A stretch of 20,569 bases of DNA from an uncultured Peptococcaceae bacterium (GCA_934229395.1 CAKQDL010000034.1:1-20569), one strand, 5' to 3'; shown: positions 1-7,014, counted from the first letter of the stretch. A program made the numbers and translations. The notes: a model not told the origin generated them from the letters alone.

Positions 1-258
1 ACCACCGATAGCGAAAACACCGACAAGACCACCGACAGCGAAACCACCGCTACCACCGATGGCAAAACCGCAACTGTAGCAACTGGTGGCGCAGGCCTGA
101 ACCTTCGTGAAGCAGCCAGTGCTGATGCAACCATCGTAGGTACCGTAGCAAACGGTGAAACCCTCACCATTCTTGGTGAATCCAACGGTATGTACCAAGT
201 ACAAACTTCCTCTGGTGTAACTGCATGGGTATCCGCTCAGTATGTAACCGTGAACTAA
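1..258 (+). CDS. C-terminal part of a secreted protein with a bacterial SH3 (SH3_3-like) domain
   Basis: An open frame enters the window in frame 1 and ends at TAA 256-258, giving the last 85 residues. About residues 1-30 are a Thr/Ser/Asp-rich linker with repeated TTDSE-type units. Residues ~32-84 match a bacterial SH3 domain: GLNLREAASADATIVGTV, then a VANGETLTILGES strand pair and a terminal WVSAQYVTV. In this family the domain usually sits at the end of cell-wall hydrolases or other exported proteins and helps bind peptidoglycan. The catalytic or anchoring part lies outside the window, so the full function is unknown. The next small gene follows after 30 bp and probably shares the transcript. 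Codons lean to GTA, GCA and ACC, unlike most genes downstream. Confidence 0.8.
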   Translation, partial: TTDSENTDKTTDSETTATTDGKTATVATGGAGLNLREAASADATIVGTVANGETLTILGESNGMYQVQTSSGVTAWVSAQYVTVN

Positions 259-288
259 TTCGCGGACAAAAAATAGGAGGCTAGAACA

Positions 289-519
289 ATGGAACAAAAC
301 GAAGTATTTTCTTACAATGAAAAGGCAAATACCATCATGGATGAAACCGTAGCCAACCAAGACTACAAACCAGTTTGCGGCGCAGCTTGCACCGCATTGG
401 CAGCAATCGCTGTAGGTATGGTTTGGGGCTGCGTGAACGGCCGCAAAACACGCAAGGCAGCAAAGAAAGCAAAGAAAGCAAAGAAAGCAGCGAAGAAGTG
501 CTTCTTCTTTAAAAAGTAA
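289..519 (+). CDS. Small one-TM protein with Lys/Ala-rich tail, function unknown
   Basis: A 76-aa ORF starts at ATG 289 with a good AGGAGG at 275-280 (8-nt spacing), so it is probably translated. Residues 1-29 are polar. Residues ~30-50 are hydrophobic (CGAACTALAAIAVGMVWGC) and fit one membrane span or a signal anchor. Residues ~51-76 are very basic, with AKK units ending in CFFFKK. The basic tail comes from a 9-bp DNA repeat (gcaaagaaa). There are four Cys (30, 34, 48, 71). I recognise no family. It could be a membrane peptide with a cytoplasmic nucleic-acid- or lipid-binding tail, but that is inference. It sits 30 bp behind the SH3 gene and is followed at once by a terminator, so it is likely the last gene of that operon. 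Confidence 0.65.
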   Translation: MEQNEVFSYNEKANTIMDETVANQDYKPVCGAACTALAAIAVGMVWGCVNGRKTRKAAKKAKKAKKAAKKCFFFKK

Positions 520-531
520 GCTTCGCAACAG

Positions 532-560
532 ACCGTCAGTCAGTGACTGGCGGTTTTTTT
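532..560 (+). terminator. Rho-independent terminator after the small Lys-rich protein gene
   Basis: Arms 532-540 (accgtcagt) and 546-554 (actggcggt) form a 9-bp stem with one T-G wobble and a 5-nt loop, followed by a run of eight T (553-560). It lies 13 bp after the stop codon at 519. Confidence 0.85.
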
Positions 561-597
561 GTGCGCATAGCGCGCTATAAAATAAGTCCATAGGTTG

Positions 598-621
598 GCC
601 CATGACTTGACAGCCATGGGC
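598..621. promoter_or_regulatory. Inverted repeat overlapping the ribU promoter -35 region
   Basis: GCCCATG (598-604) and CATGGGC (615-621) form a perfect 7-bp dyad with a 10-nt centre that holds the TTGACA -35 box (607-612). It is followed by gttttattt, so it could be read as a weak terminator, but the good promoter inside it makes an operator-like site at least as likely. No known regulator consensus is recognised. Confidence 0.4.
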
Positions 622-635
622 GTTTTATTTACACT
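607..635 (+). promoter_or_regulatory. Predicted sigma-A promoter of ribU
   Basis: A perfect -35 TTGACA (607-612), a 17-bp spacer and a -10 TACACT (630-635, 4 of 6 consensus positions) are present. Transcription would begin near 642, leaving a 5' leader of about 35 nt before the TTG start at 678. That is far too short for an FMN riboswitch. Confidence 0.7.
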
Positions 636-641
636 CGATAG

Positions 642-661
642 TGTGAATTCTAACATTCACA
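642..661. promoter_or_regulatory. Operator-like dyad at the predicted ribU transcription start
   Basis: TGTGAAT (642-648) and ATTCACA (655-661) are perfect inverted 7-mers separated by 6 nt, placed right at the predicted transcription start and ending 2 nt before the AAAGGAG ribosome binding site. A repressor bound here would block initiation; as RNA it would be a small hairpin next to the Shine-Dalgarno. It is not a CRP site, because the spacing between TGTGA and TCACA is 10, not 6. Confidence 0.45.
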
Positions 662-677
662 TGAAAGGAGAGGATGA

Positions 678-1307
678 TTGTTGAATCGTCGTAATAAAGT
701 TAAAAATGTAGCCTTTGTAGGGATTTTGGGCGCGCTCTCTTGTGTGCTCATGATGTTCCGTTTTCCTCTGCCCTTCGTACCAGGCTTTTATGAATTTGAT
801 ATCGCCGAGCTGCCAGCGCTTTTCGCCGGATTTTTCCTAGGGCCAGTGAGCGGCTGCGGTGTTGTAGTAGTAAAAATTGTTTTGAAGCTCATTTTCCAAG
901 GTACCTCTACAGCCTTTGTAGGCGATTTTAGTAATCTTGTAGGGAGTATGTGCTTTGTGCTTCCAGCGGCCATTATTTACCGCCACCGACATACCAAGCA
1001 AGGCGCCATTTGGGCCCTCACCATTGCCACCCTCTTTGTAAGCTTGGTGTATGTGGTGCTCAACGCCTATGTGATGCTGCCTCTTTATTCCAACTTGTAT
1101 GGCCTGCCAATGGACGCCATCATCGGTATGGGCCACGCCGTGAACCCTTGGGTCAACGATGTAGTTACCCTTTGTGTGTTCGCCGTGCTGCCTTTTAACC
1201 TCTTTAAGCATGGTGTTACCTCCATACTCACCTATTTTCTCTATAAGCGCGTTGGCAACGCCTTGCGCTCCAGCTTTGGCCTAGCACCAGACAAAACCGT
1301 AAAATAA
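678..1307 (+). CDS. ribU: Riboflavin ECF transporter S-component, RibU family
   Basis: A 209-aa, very hydrophobic protein with about six membrane spans. It matches RibU, the substrate-binding subunit of the energy-coupling-factor importer that brings riboflavin into the cell with the shared EcfA/A'/T module. Family marks visible: FRFPLPFVPGFYEFDIAELP followed by ALFAGFFLGP early in the protein, LKLIFQG near residue 75, an LPAAIIY segment, VMLPLY and, near the C-terminus, VLPFNLFKHG; all have counterparts in B. subtilis RibU (YpaA). The start is TTG 678 (a second TTG follows at 681) with AAAGGAG at 664-670; no in-frame ATG fits near the ribosome binding site. No EcfA or EcfT gene is in the window. 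It has its own promoter and a terminator after it. Confidence 0.85.
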   Translation: MLNRRNKVKNVAFVGILGALSCVLMMFRFPLPFVPGFYEFDIAELPALFAGFFLGPVSGCGVVVVKIVLKLIFQGTSTAFVGDFSNLVGSMCFVLPAAIIYRHRHTKQGAIWALTIATLFVSLVYVVLNAYVMLPLYSNLYGLPMDAIIGMGHAVNPWVNDVVTLCVFAVLPFNLFKHGVTSILTYFLYKRVGNALRSSFGLAPDKTVK

Positions 1308-1313
1308 AAAATT

Positions 1314-1353
1314 GGGCTGCTCAGCATATGCACGTGCTGAACGGCCCTTCTTT
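1314..1353 (+). terminator. Terminator or attenuator between ribU and the amidohydrolase gene
   Basis: Arms 1314-1326 and 1335-1347 pair over 13 positions with one G-T wobble and one mismatch. The 8-nt loop is tatgcacg and the tail is ttcttt. The T-run is interrupted, so some read-through into the next gene is likely. The ribosome binding site of the next gene begins at 1356. Confidence 0.6.
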
Positions 1354-1366
1354 ATAGGAGGACGAA

Positions 1367-2677
1367 ATGAATAAATATGACAAGGCCCGCTGCCTGGCCG
1401 AAGACTTGGCAATGGATTTGGTGCATACGCGCCGCATGTTGCACGCCCATCCAGAGCTTGGATGGAGCGAGTACATCACCACCAACCTTATTGTAGAAAA
1501 GCTAGATGCCCTAGGCTACGACGTATCCATGGGAGAGGACGTCACCAGTATGCTGCGCATGGGCCTGCCAGCGCCATCGGTATTGGCCAAGGCAGCTGAT
1601 CGCGCCAGAGAGGCCGGCGTGAGCGAAGAGATGCTCAGAAAAATGAAAGGTGGACGCACCGGTGCCGTGGCCACCCTCCGCTGTGGCGAAGGCCCAACAG
1701 TGGCCCTGCGCTTTGACATAGACGCCCTGCCCCTCACCGAATCCGACGAAGACAGCCACCGCCCAGCCCACGAAGGTTGGGCCAGTCAAAACGAAGGCAT
1801 CATGCACGCCTGCGCCCACGATGGCCACACAGCCATTGGCCTCGGCGTGGCCGAAGTGCTCATGCACCTGCGCCGTCATCTCCATGGCACCTTAAAACTC
1901 ATTTTCCAGCCAGCAGAGGAAGGTGTGCGTGGCGCCGCTTCAATGGTCAAAAAAGGCATTGTAGATGACTGTGATTACCTTCTTTCTGGCCATATTCAAA
2001 CCAACGAAGACCTCGATGGCGATATCATCACAGGCTCCTATGGCGCCTATGCCACCACCAAGCTCGACGCCATCTACCACGGCCGTGCCGCCCACGCCGC
2101 CAGCGCACCGCAAAGCGGCCACAACGTCATCCAAGGCATAGCCACCGCCGTCACCAACCTCTACGCCATTCCACGCGATGCCAACGGCGATTCGCGCGTT
2201 AATGTAGGCACCATGCACGCCGGCAGCGGCCGCAACGTCATCGCCGACTATGGCAAAATAGAGCTAGAAGTGCGCGGCGCCACCACCGATGTCAACGACT
2301 ACATGGAAGAGCACGCCAGAAAAATCCTCGAATCCTGCGCCATGATGTATGACCTCACCGTAGAAATAGAAAAGAAAGGCCAGGCCCCATCCCTTACAAG
2401 CAACGAAGAGCTCCTAGAACGCCTCCGCGACACCATCAGTCACAACCTCCAAGGCGTAGCGCTCTCCACCACCCACAACCTTCCTCTCCATGACAGCGAA
2501 GACATCGCCGCCATGATGAGTCGCGTACAAGAAAGAGGCGGCCAAGCCACCTTCATGCGTCTCCTCACCCACACCACCGACAACGCCCACGGCATCCGCT
2601 TCGACTTTGACGAACAAATCCTAGAAAAAGCCACAGCCACCTACGCAGCAGCCGTCCTAGAACTGATGGAGGAATAA
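1367..2677 (+). CDS. M20-family amidohydrolase, AbgA-like (p-aminobenzoyl-glutamate hydrolase subunit A type)
   Basis: The 436-aa protein matches E. coli AbgA in length and along its whole course. Features: HAHPELGW (26-33) at the start; the metal-site segment HACAHDGH (147-154, with Cys149 and His151 as likely metal ligands); PAEEG (182-186) with the catalytic and metal-binding acidic pair; a lid-domain start SRVNVGTMHAGSGRN; SEDIAAMMSRVQ and a closing FDFDEQIL. AbgA works with AbgB to split p-aminobenzoyl-glutamate, a folate breakdown product. No abgB is in this window, so the enzyme may be a homomeric relative acting on another N-acyl amino acid. ATG 1367 has AGGAGG at 1356-1361. It is cytoplasmic, with no signal peptide. 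A strong terminator follows, so it is monocistronic or read from ribU. Confidence 0.85.
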   Translation: MNKYDKARCLAEDLAMDLVHTRRMLHAHPELGWSEYITTNLIVEKLDALGYDVSMGEDVTSMLRMGLPAPSVLAKAADRAREAGVSEEMLRKMKGGRTGAVATLRCGEGPTVALRFDIDALPLTESDEDSHRPAHEGWASQNEGIMHACAHDGHTAIGLGVAEVLMHLRRHLHGTLKLIFQPAEEGVRGAASMVKKGIVDDCDYLLSGHIQTNEDLDGDIITGSYGAYATTKLDAIYHGRAAHAASAPQSGHNVIQGIATAVTNLYAIPRDANGDSRVNVGTMHAGSGRNVIADYGKIELEVRGATTDVNDYMEEHARKILESCAMMYDLTVEIEKKGQAPSLTSNEELLERLRDTISHNLQGVALSTTHNLPLHDSEDIAAMMSRVQERGGQATFMRLLTHTTDNAHGIRFDFDEQILEKATATYAAAVLELMEE

Positions 2678-2684
2678 GATGAAA

Positions 2685-2734
2685 GCAGGAACCAAAAGCC
2701 CCATAACAGAGGTTTTTTGGTTCCTGCATTTTTT
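2685..2734 (+). terminator. Strong terminator after the AbgA-like gene
   Basis: A perfect 13-bp stem is formed by gcaggaaccaaaa (2685-2697) and ttttggttcctgc (2715-2727), with a 17-nt loop and T-run 2729-2734. It begins 8 bp after the stop codon. The following 125 bp (2736-2860) hold no convincing gene or signal. Confidence 0.9.
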
Positions 2735-2860
2735 GTGCGTAGAAAAGGTGAAAAAGGAAAGATTCGGCTTGGCTGAGAAAACGGGACGTGGCATAGATAG
2801 ATTTTTTGAAGACTCTATTATTTTCGGAAGACCTTGGCAAAATTCAAGTGGTAAAGACAC

Positions 2861-2906
2861 AAAAAACCGCCAGTGTTTGGTATATCCAGGCGCTGGCGGT
2901 TTTTTT
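2861..2906. terminator. Bidirectional terminator closing the minus-strand minor-pilin operon
   Basis: AAAAAACCGCCAG (2861-2873) and CTGGCGGTTTTTT (2893-2905) form a perfect 13-bp stem with A and T runs on the two flanks, so it can end transcription from either side. It overlaps the TAA stop (2905-2907) of the last minus-strand pilin gene. It insulates that operon from the convergent amidohydrolase gene, which already has its own terminator. Confidence 0.9.
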
Positions 2907-3375
2907 ACAGACTTTCGTTTATGGGGGTGACGCTGAATTGGATGGTTTTTATGGTGATGGTGTCTTTTTGGATGGCGAGTTTGACGTCGAATTGGTTGTC
3001 GTGGTAGCTCACTTTTTCTAGCTTGGCCGTGAGGCCTGTGTAGGTGGCTGTTGACAAGAGGGGATAGCCACCTAGGGTGACGTGTCCCTGTGCGTTGGTG
3101 GTAAGCGCTACACCAACACCGTAGTTTTGGCTGGTGAAGGTGGGGTTGTCGCCTTCTTGCACATCGCGGGCAAAGCGCAGCTCGTCCATAATGGCAATGG
3201 AAAGGGTGGAGGAGAGGCTTTGGGCATCCGAAAGGGCGGTGGATTCGTTATAAATGCGCATTGAGGCCGAGATGCCTACGGCCATGCCTAGTGTCATAAC
3301 ACTAAGAATGGCCAAGGCGACGAGAAGCTCTGTAAAGGAGAAACCACTCTGGCTTTGAAGCTTTTTTTTAATCAT
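2905..3375 (-). CDS. Minor prepilin, PilW/GspJ-like
   Basis: A 156-aa class III signal protein. The leader MIKKKLQSQSG is cut by prepilin peptidase before Phe; the mature end FSFTELLVALAIL has Phe+1 and Glu+5, then a ~20-residue hydrophobic helix. The rest is a soluble, mostly beta-type domain with DAQSLSSTLSIAIMDELRFA after the helix and a FSVTPINESL end, the general layout of PilW/GspJ minor pilins. It is the last gene of the minus operon; its ATG overlaps the previous stop by 4 bp (ATGA, 3372-3375), so translation is coupled. It is expected to join the pilus-tip priming complex in the cytoplasmic membrane. The exact letter (J/W) is inferred from gene order and size. Confidence 0.75.
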   Translation of the reverse strand: MIKKKLQSQSGFSFTELLVALAILSVMTLGMAVGISASMRIYNESTALSDAQSLSSTLSIAIMDELRFARDVQEGDNPTFTSQNYGVGVALTTNAQGHVTLGGYPLLSTATYTGLTAKLEKVSYHDNQFDVKLAIQKDTITIKTIQFSVTPINESL

Positions 3376-3680
3376 GAGGCCTCACCACCTTGGGTGTTGT
3401 AGCTGCGCGCTATGTCGCTACCAGAATAGTCTACGCTAAAGCTTTGGCTTTGAGTATCCACAGTGACCTCCACAGTGCCACTGCCGTCATCTAGGCTAGC
3501 TGTTTCGGCTTGGCTAACGGCAGCGTAGAGGGCGTCGTCGCGTTCCATGGCGGTGGCGTTCATGCGCGAGGCGGCCATGACCATCGAAGCCAGGGCCACA
3601 CTGGCAATGCACACGAGGAGGAGGGCAATCAAGGTTTCGGCTAGGGTTTCACCTTTTTTTGAGCGTGGTGGATGGCTCAT
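3372..3680 (-). CDS. Minor prepilin, PilV/GspI-like
   Basis: A 102-aa protein when started at ATG 3680. An upstream in-frame ATG at 3716 is rejected because AAAGGAG lies 7 nt before 3680 and the ATGA overlap with the previous stop (3677-3680) shows translational coupling. The leader is MSHPPRSKKG and the mature sequence starts ETLAETLIALLLVCIA, with Glu+5 and a hydrophobic helix, then a short acidic domain of about 65 residues. Glu at position +1 instead of Phe or Met is unusual. Size and gene order (between a GspK-like and a GspJ-like gene) suggest the PilV/GspI role. The conserved ETL...ETLIALLL core is typical of this group. Confidence 0.75.
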   Translation of the reverse strand: MSHPPRSKKGETLAETLIALLLVCIASVALASMVMAASRMNATAMERDDALYAAVSQAETASLDDGSGTVEVTVDTQSQSFSVDYSGSDIARSYNTQGGEAS

Positions 3681-4423
3681 AGCGTTGCTCCTTTCGTGAT
3701 GACGGGGTTGGTCCAAGTGATGGTGGTTGTGTGGGTAGTGCGTGTGATTGTTGTTTGTGTTTCTTCATCATTAGAGACAATTGGTTCATGGCTTTGGGAT
3801 GTGGTACTTGGTGCCAGTGATGCTAATTTAAGGGTTATGGTGTTGACATTTAATCCGGTGTCTACAGGAATCTGAAGCAACACGGCGATTGAGTATTGGG
3901 GCTGGTTGTTGACACCATCTGCATGGCTGATGACAAGCTTACCCTCTACATTGGGCATTGGATGTTCACTGTCTGTTTCAAGTATGGTCTTGTAGCTCAT
4001 GTCGCTGGGGACTCGACCGCCCAAATCAGCGTGTCCGGTCGATGCGTAAAAGAGCTCGGTTAAATCCTCTTCAGCTGCCTTTAAAAGGGTGCTGTTTTTT
4101 ACGCCTGTTTCGCTGTTGCGTTCGTAACGTGTGGTTGAATGAAGTGTAGCACCAGTTTTTATATCGATGGTGGTCGTCGTGATTTCATCATAGGCGCCGA
4201 CAAACTTCGCTTGGGTAAAATGCTCCACAAGTAAACGTGCTGCCGAGGACACGGCCAAATAGTTTTGCTGTTCCTCTTGATTGCGCGAGGTGTGGCCGGC
4301 AGCGGCGGAGGCTGCTGTAATGACGAGGGCGCCAATTGTTAGGAGCACCAAAAGCGCCAAAAGGGCCAAAAGGATGGAGGCGCCGCGCTGGCTATGTAGT
4401 TTCTTATAAATGGCTTTTCGCAT
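3677..4423 (-). CDS. Minor pilin-like protein, PilX/GspK-like
   Basis: A 248-aa protein. The leader MRKAIYKKLHSQRG is followed by ASILLALLALLVLLTIGALV and then a long extracellular domain rich in Thr. There is no Glu at position +5 (Leu instead), as in GspK/PilX proteins, which cap the pseudopilus tip and do not need to pair with a subunit above them. The ribosome binding site AAGGAGG precedes ATG 4423. It follows the giant pilin gene by 20 bp and overlaps the next gene by 4 bp. The C-terminal 40 residues are mostly Thr, Ser and Asn. No metal-binding or enzyme motif is seen. Assignment rests on the leader, missing Glu5, size and gene order. Confidence 0.7.
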   Translation of the reverse strand: MRKAIYKKLHSQRGASILLALLALLVLLTIGALVITAASAAAGHTSRNQEEQQNYLAVSSAARLLVEHFTQAKFVGAYDEITTTTIDIKTGATLHSTTRYERNSETGVKNSTLLKAAEEDLTELFYASTGHADLGGRVPSDMSYKTILETDSEHPMPNVEGKLVISHADGVNNQPQYSIAVLLQIPVDTGLNVNTITLKLASLAPSTTSQSHEPIVSNDEETQTTITRTTHTTTITWTNPVITKGATL

Positions 4424-4443
4424 GGCGGAGCCTCCTTTTTGTG

Positions 4444-7014
4444 TTATTGTACGGTGATGTTAACTGTTGCACTGTCGGCCGTTGTATCCATGGCCCAATG
4501 GGCGCTTACGGTGGCAGAGCCTGTTGCAGTGGCTACAGCTGTGAAGGTATTGTTATCGCTGGTGCTTTCTGCTAAGGCATCGCCATCAATTGTAAAGCTC
4601 ACCTTGTCCCAATTGTCAAAATCGCTGGCGGTGGTGGCCATAACAACGCCATCTGTGCTGATGCTGCGAAGCTTTTGCAAAATTTCGGCTTTTGATGGTA
4701 CCACGCTCACGCTGCCCTTAAAGTTGGCGCTATCACCTGGTGAAAGCGTGGTACTTGTTGAGCTGTTGAGAGTAACATTGAGGTTTTTATAAACAATAAC
4801 CAAAACACGTAGGGTGTAATCGCCAATCGTGAAATCCATGGTTTTAAAAGAATTACGGCCGTTGGCGTTGTAAATGGTCACGGAGGTGATACCTGTGGAG
4901 GCATTATAGCTGCTATCTGGATTGGCACCACCTGTCCATTTGTCCCAGGTGACGGCCATCTTTTCTTTAACCAAATTGCCGTTTTCATCAACCGCACGGG
5001 CCGTAAAGGTATAGTTTTCTCTTTCAGGCAAAAGAATGACCTTGATTTCGTTGCTCTTATCGTCAAAGAGCTTGATGCCGCTGGCATCGTCTTTTTTTAC
5101 TGGCCAACTGCCGTAGTGAGGCAGGGTGAGGACATCGGGCTTAATGGCTGGGAAAGGATAGCCCTCTGTGAGGCTCTTATCAAATGGATAGCTTGGTGTG
5201 GCATCATACCAATAGGTGGCGTTTGGCTTCCACTCTGTGGCAAGCTCCTCGTAGGTTTTTTGAACGGCGCTGTTGCTGTTGGTTGGTGTGGCGCTAAGAT
5301 AGGCGCAACCAGAACCGCAGTTTTTTGCCACGCCGTAGCTTGGGGTCAAGCCATTTTCGTAGGTGATGGCGGCGTAGCTGTCACTGACGCTGGCATCGCC
5401 GGCTGCAAGACCGCAGAAGGTCGTTGCCGAGGAAAGTTCTGCTGTACCAAGGCTGTAGCAGTTCGCTATGGTAGAGGCAGTATCTGAGGCGCCTACAAGC
5501 ATCCCGGCTTGGCTGGCGCTACCACTCAGGCTATCTACAGCGGCATAGCTCAGGCGAATGCTTGAAGTGTTTTCTAGACGCCCCACAAGACCACCGGCTG
5601 TGGTGCCGCCTGCCGTGATGCTAGGCAGGCCAACAAAAGAATCGCTGATGCTTGTGTGGTTGGCCACGCCAACAAGGCCGCCTGTAACGTCGCTGCCATG
5701 AAGACCAACGTCGTCATAAGAACCATCGTTTAGCGCATAGACACGGCAGCCCTCAATGGTCATATCGGTGGCGCTCGATATGAGAACGCCTAGGTTACCG
5801 CTACCGCTTATGTTTGGATCAACAAGGTAAATATCTGTTACGGTGCCGCCTCTAAAACTAGAGAAGAGGCCACCACTACCTGTGAGTCCTGTGATGGTTC
5901 TCTTGTTGCCGCTATAGCTGGTGAGGTTGTAGCTGGTGAGGTCCGGACTTTTAATGGCTGTAAAGTTTTTATCTGTAACGCCGGACCAATCAATGTCTGC
6001 ATTTTGCTCTGCCCTTACCATCCCCGTTACACCCGAAACCTCCCTTGTGAGGTTTTGCAAATGGCGGGCGTAGGTAATGGAAAGTACATCATTCTTGCGG
6101 CTTGCAAAAAGACTGTTTGTGATGGCACTTGCCTGGCTTGACAAATAGCTGGTGTTGCCGCTGCTTGGTGCCGTGAGGTGGGCAGTGACCTTGATGTTTT
6201 CGCCAGGCGTGAGTCCCGGGCAGAGATCTTTGAAATGCTCGCCCTCAAGGCTATCAAGAAGACAGCTTGCTTTTCCGGTGATTGGGTCAATGAAAAGGTT
6301 GTCGAAGGTAATGGATTTATCGCTCGCCAACCCTTCTACAGTTACCGACAGTGTGACCTTATAGGTTTCCAAATAAACGTCAGGATTAGGCACGGTGATA
6401 TTGACGCGTAGCTCGTTGCTGTTATCTATCACAATGCTTGGGTAGGCCAGATTGATGACCTTGGGCTTTTCTACGACTTCGCCGTCGCCCTCGCTAGGAT
6501 CCACGCTACCGCCACCACCGGTGGCTTCGCCATTGTAGTAGCCAATGCCTTTTTCCTTGCGCGCCTCGGCATTGGCGCTGCCTCGGTAGCTGCCAGATTG
6601 GATGGCGCTTGCAAGGGTATTGAGGCTCGTGTGGCTACAATAGACCTCGATGACCGAGGCTGTTTTGGCGTTGTAGCAAATCATATAGTGGCGGCCGGCG
6701 CTGCCTTCTTCTATGGCGCCCATGGGCAGGAGGTAGTCGCCGCTTTCGCTAGCGAGCCAATAGATGGTGTTGCCTTCTGTGGTGCCGGCTGGGTTATCTA
6801 GGGTGCCTGTGGCTTGGCGCGCGGTGAGGTTGTTTTGCGCCGCCACAAAAATTTCCTTTGCCGTGTCATTGAGCTCCATCATGGAGAGGCTGTTGCGCGC
6901 CGACACAATATTGGGCACGGCCACGCCCGAAAGAATGGCAATGAGGGCAATCACTATGAGCAGCTCGGCCATGGTAAAGCCCTTGCGCGCGCGATTTTTG
7001 TGCATCTGTGTCAT
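4444..7014 (-). CDS. Giant modular type IV prepilin with GLUG/beta-helix-like surface domain (putative tip adhesin)
   Basis: An 856-aa prepilin. The start is set at ATG 7014, not 7032: the codons between them contain GGAGGAGG (7023-7030), an ideal ribosome binding site 8 nt from 7014. The leader MTQMHKNRARKG is followed by FTMAELLIVIALIAILSGVA with Phe+1 and Glu+5. Residues ~13-165 look like a pilin body, then a glycine-rich hinge (~164-170). Residues ~180-310 form a beta-rich domain. Residues ~315-555 resemble GLUG-type repeats: HLQNL at the start, then GGLVGVANHTSISDSF, GGLVGRLENTSSI, AGMLVGASDTASTIANCYS and a weaker copy. LPHYGSWPV (~632-640) follows. Residues ~740-856 look like a bacterial Ig-like domain. 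Normal pilins are 120-200 aa. It leads the minor-pilin operon and probably occupies the pilus tip. The ligand is unknown. Confidence 0.85.
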   Translation of the reverse strand: MTQMHKNRARKGFTMAELLIVIALIAILSGVAVPNIVSARNSLSMMELNDTAKEIFVAAQNNLTARQATGTLDNPAGTTEGNTIYWLASESGDYLLPMGAIEEGSAGRHYMICYNAKTASVIEVYCSHTSLNTLASAIQSGSYRGSANAEARKEKGIGYYNGEATGGGGSVDPSEGDGEVVEKPKVINLAYPSIVIDNSNELRVNITVPNPDVYLETYKVTLSVTVEGLASDKSITFDNLFIDPITGKASCLLDSLEGEHFKDLCPGLTPGENIKVTAHLTAPSSGNTSYLSSQASAITNSLFASRKNDVLSITYARHLQNLTREVSGVTGMVRAEQNADIDWSGVTDKNFTAIKSPDLTSYNLTSYSGNKRTITGLTGSGGLFSSFRGGTVTDIYLVDPNISGSGNLGVLISSATDMTIEGCRVYALNDGSYDDVGLHGSDVTGGLVGVANHTSISDSFVGLPSITAGGTTAGGLVGRLENTSSIRLSYAAVDSLSGSASQAGMLVGASDTASTIANCYSLGTAELSSATTFCGLAAGDASVSDSYAAITYENGLTPSYGVAKNCGSGCAYLSATPTNSNSAVQKTYEELATEWKPNATYWYDATPSYPFDKSLTEGYPFPAIKPDVLTLPHYGSWPVKKDDASGIKLFDDKSNEIKVILLPERENYTFTARAVDENGNLVKEKMAVTWDKWTGGANPDSSYNASTGITSVTIYNANGRNSFKTMDFTIGDYTLRVLVIVYKNLNVTLNSSTSTTLSPGDSANFKGSVSVVPSKAEILQKLRSISTDGVVMATTASDFDNWDKVSFTIDGDALAESTSDNNTFTAVATATGSATVSAHWAMDTTADSATVNITVQ

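Noticed and set aside
642..661. CRP/Fnr-type site at the ribU start
   Set aside because: The TGTGA and TCACA halves are 10 nt apart rather than 6.
2679..2930. 83-aa plus-strand frame after the AbgA-like gene
   Set aside because: It runs through two strong terminators and has no protein-like composition.
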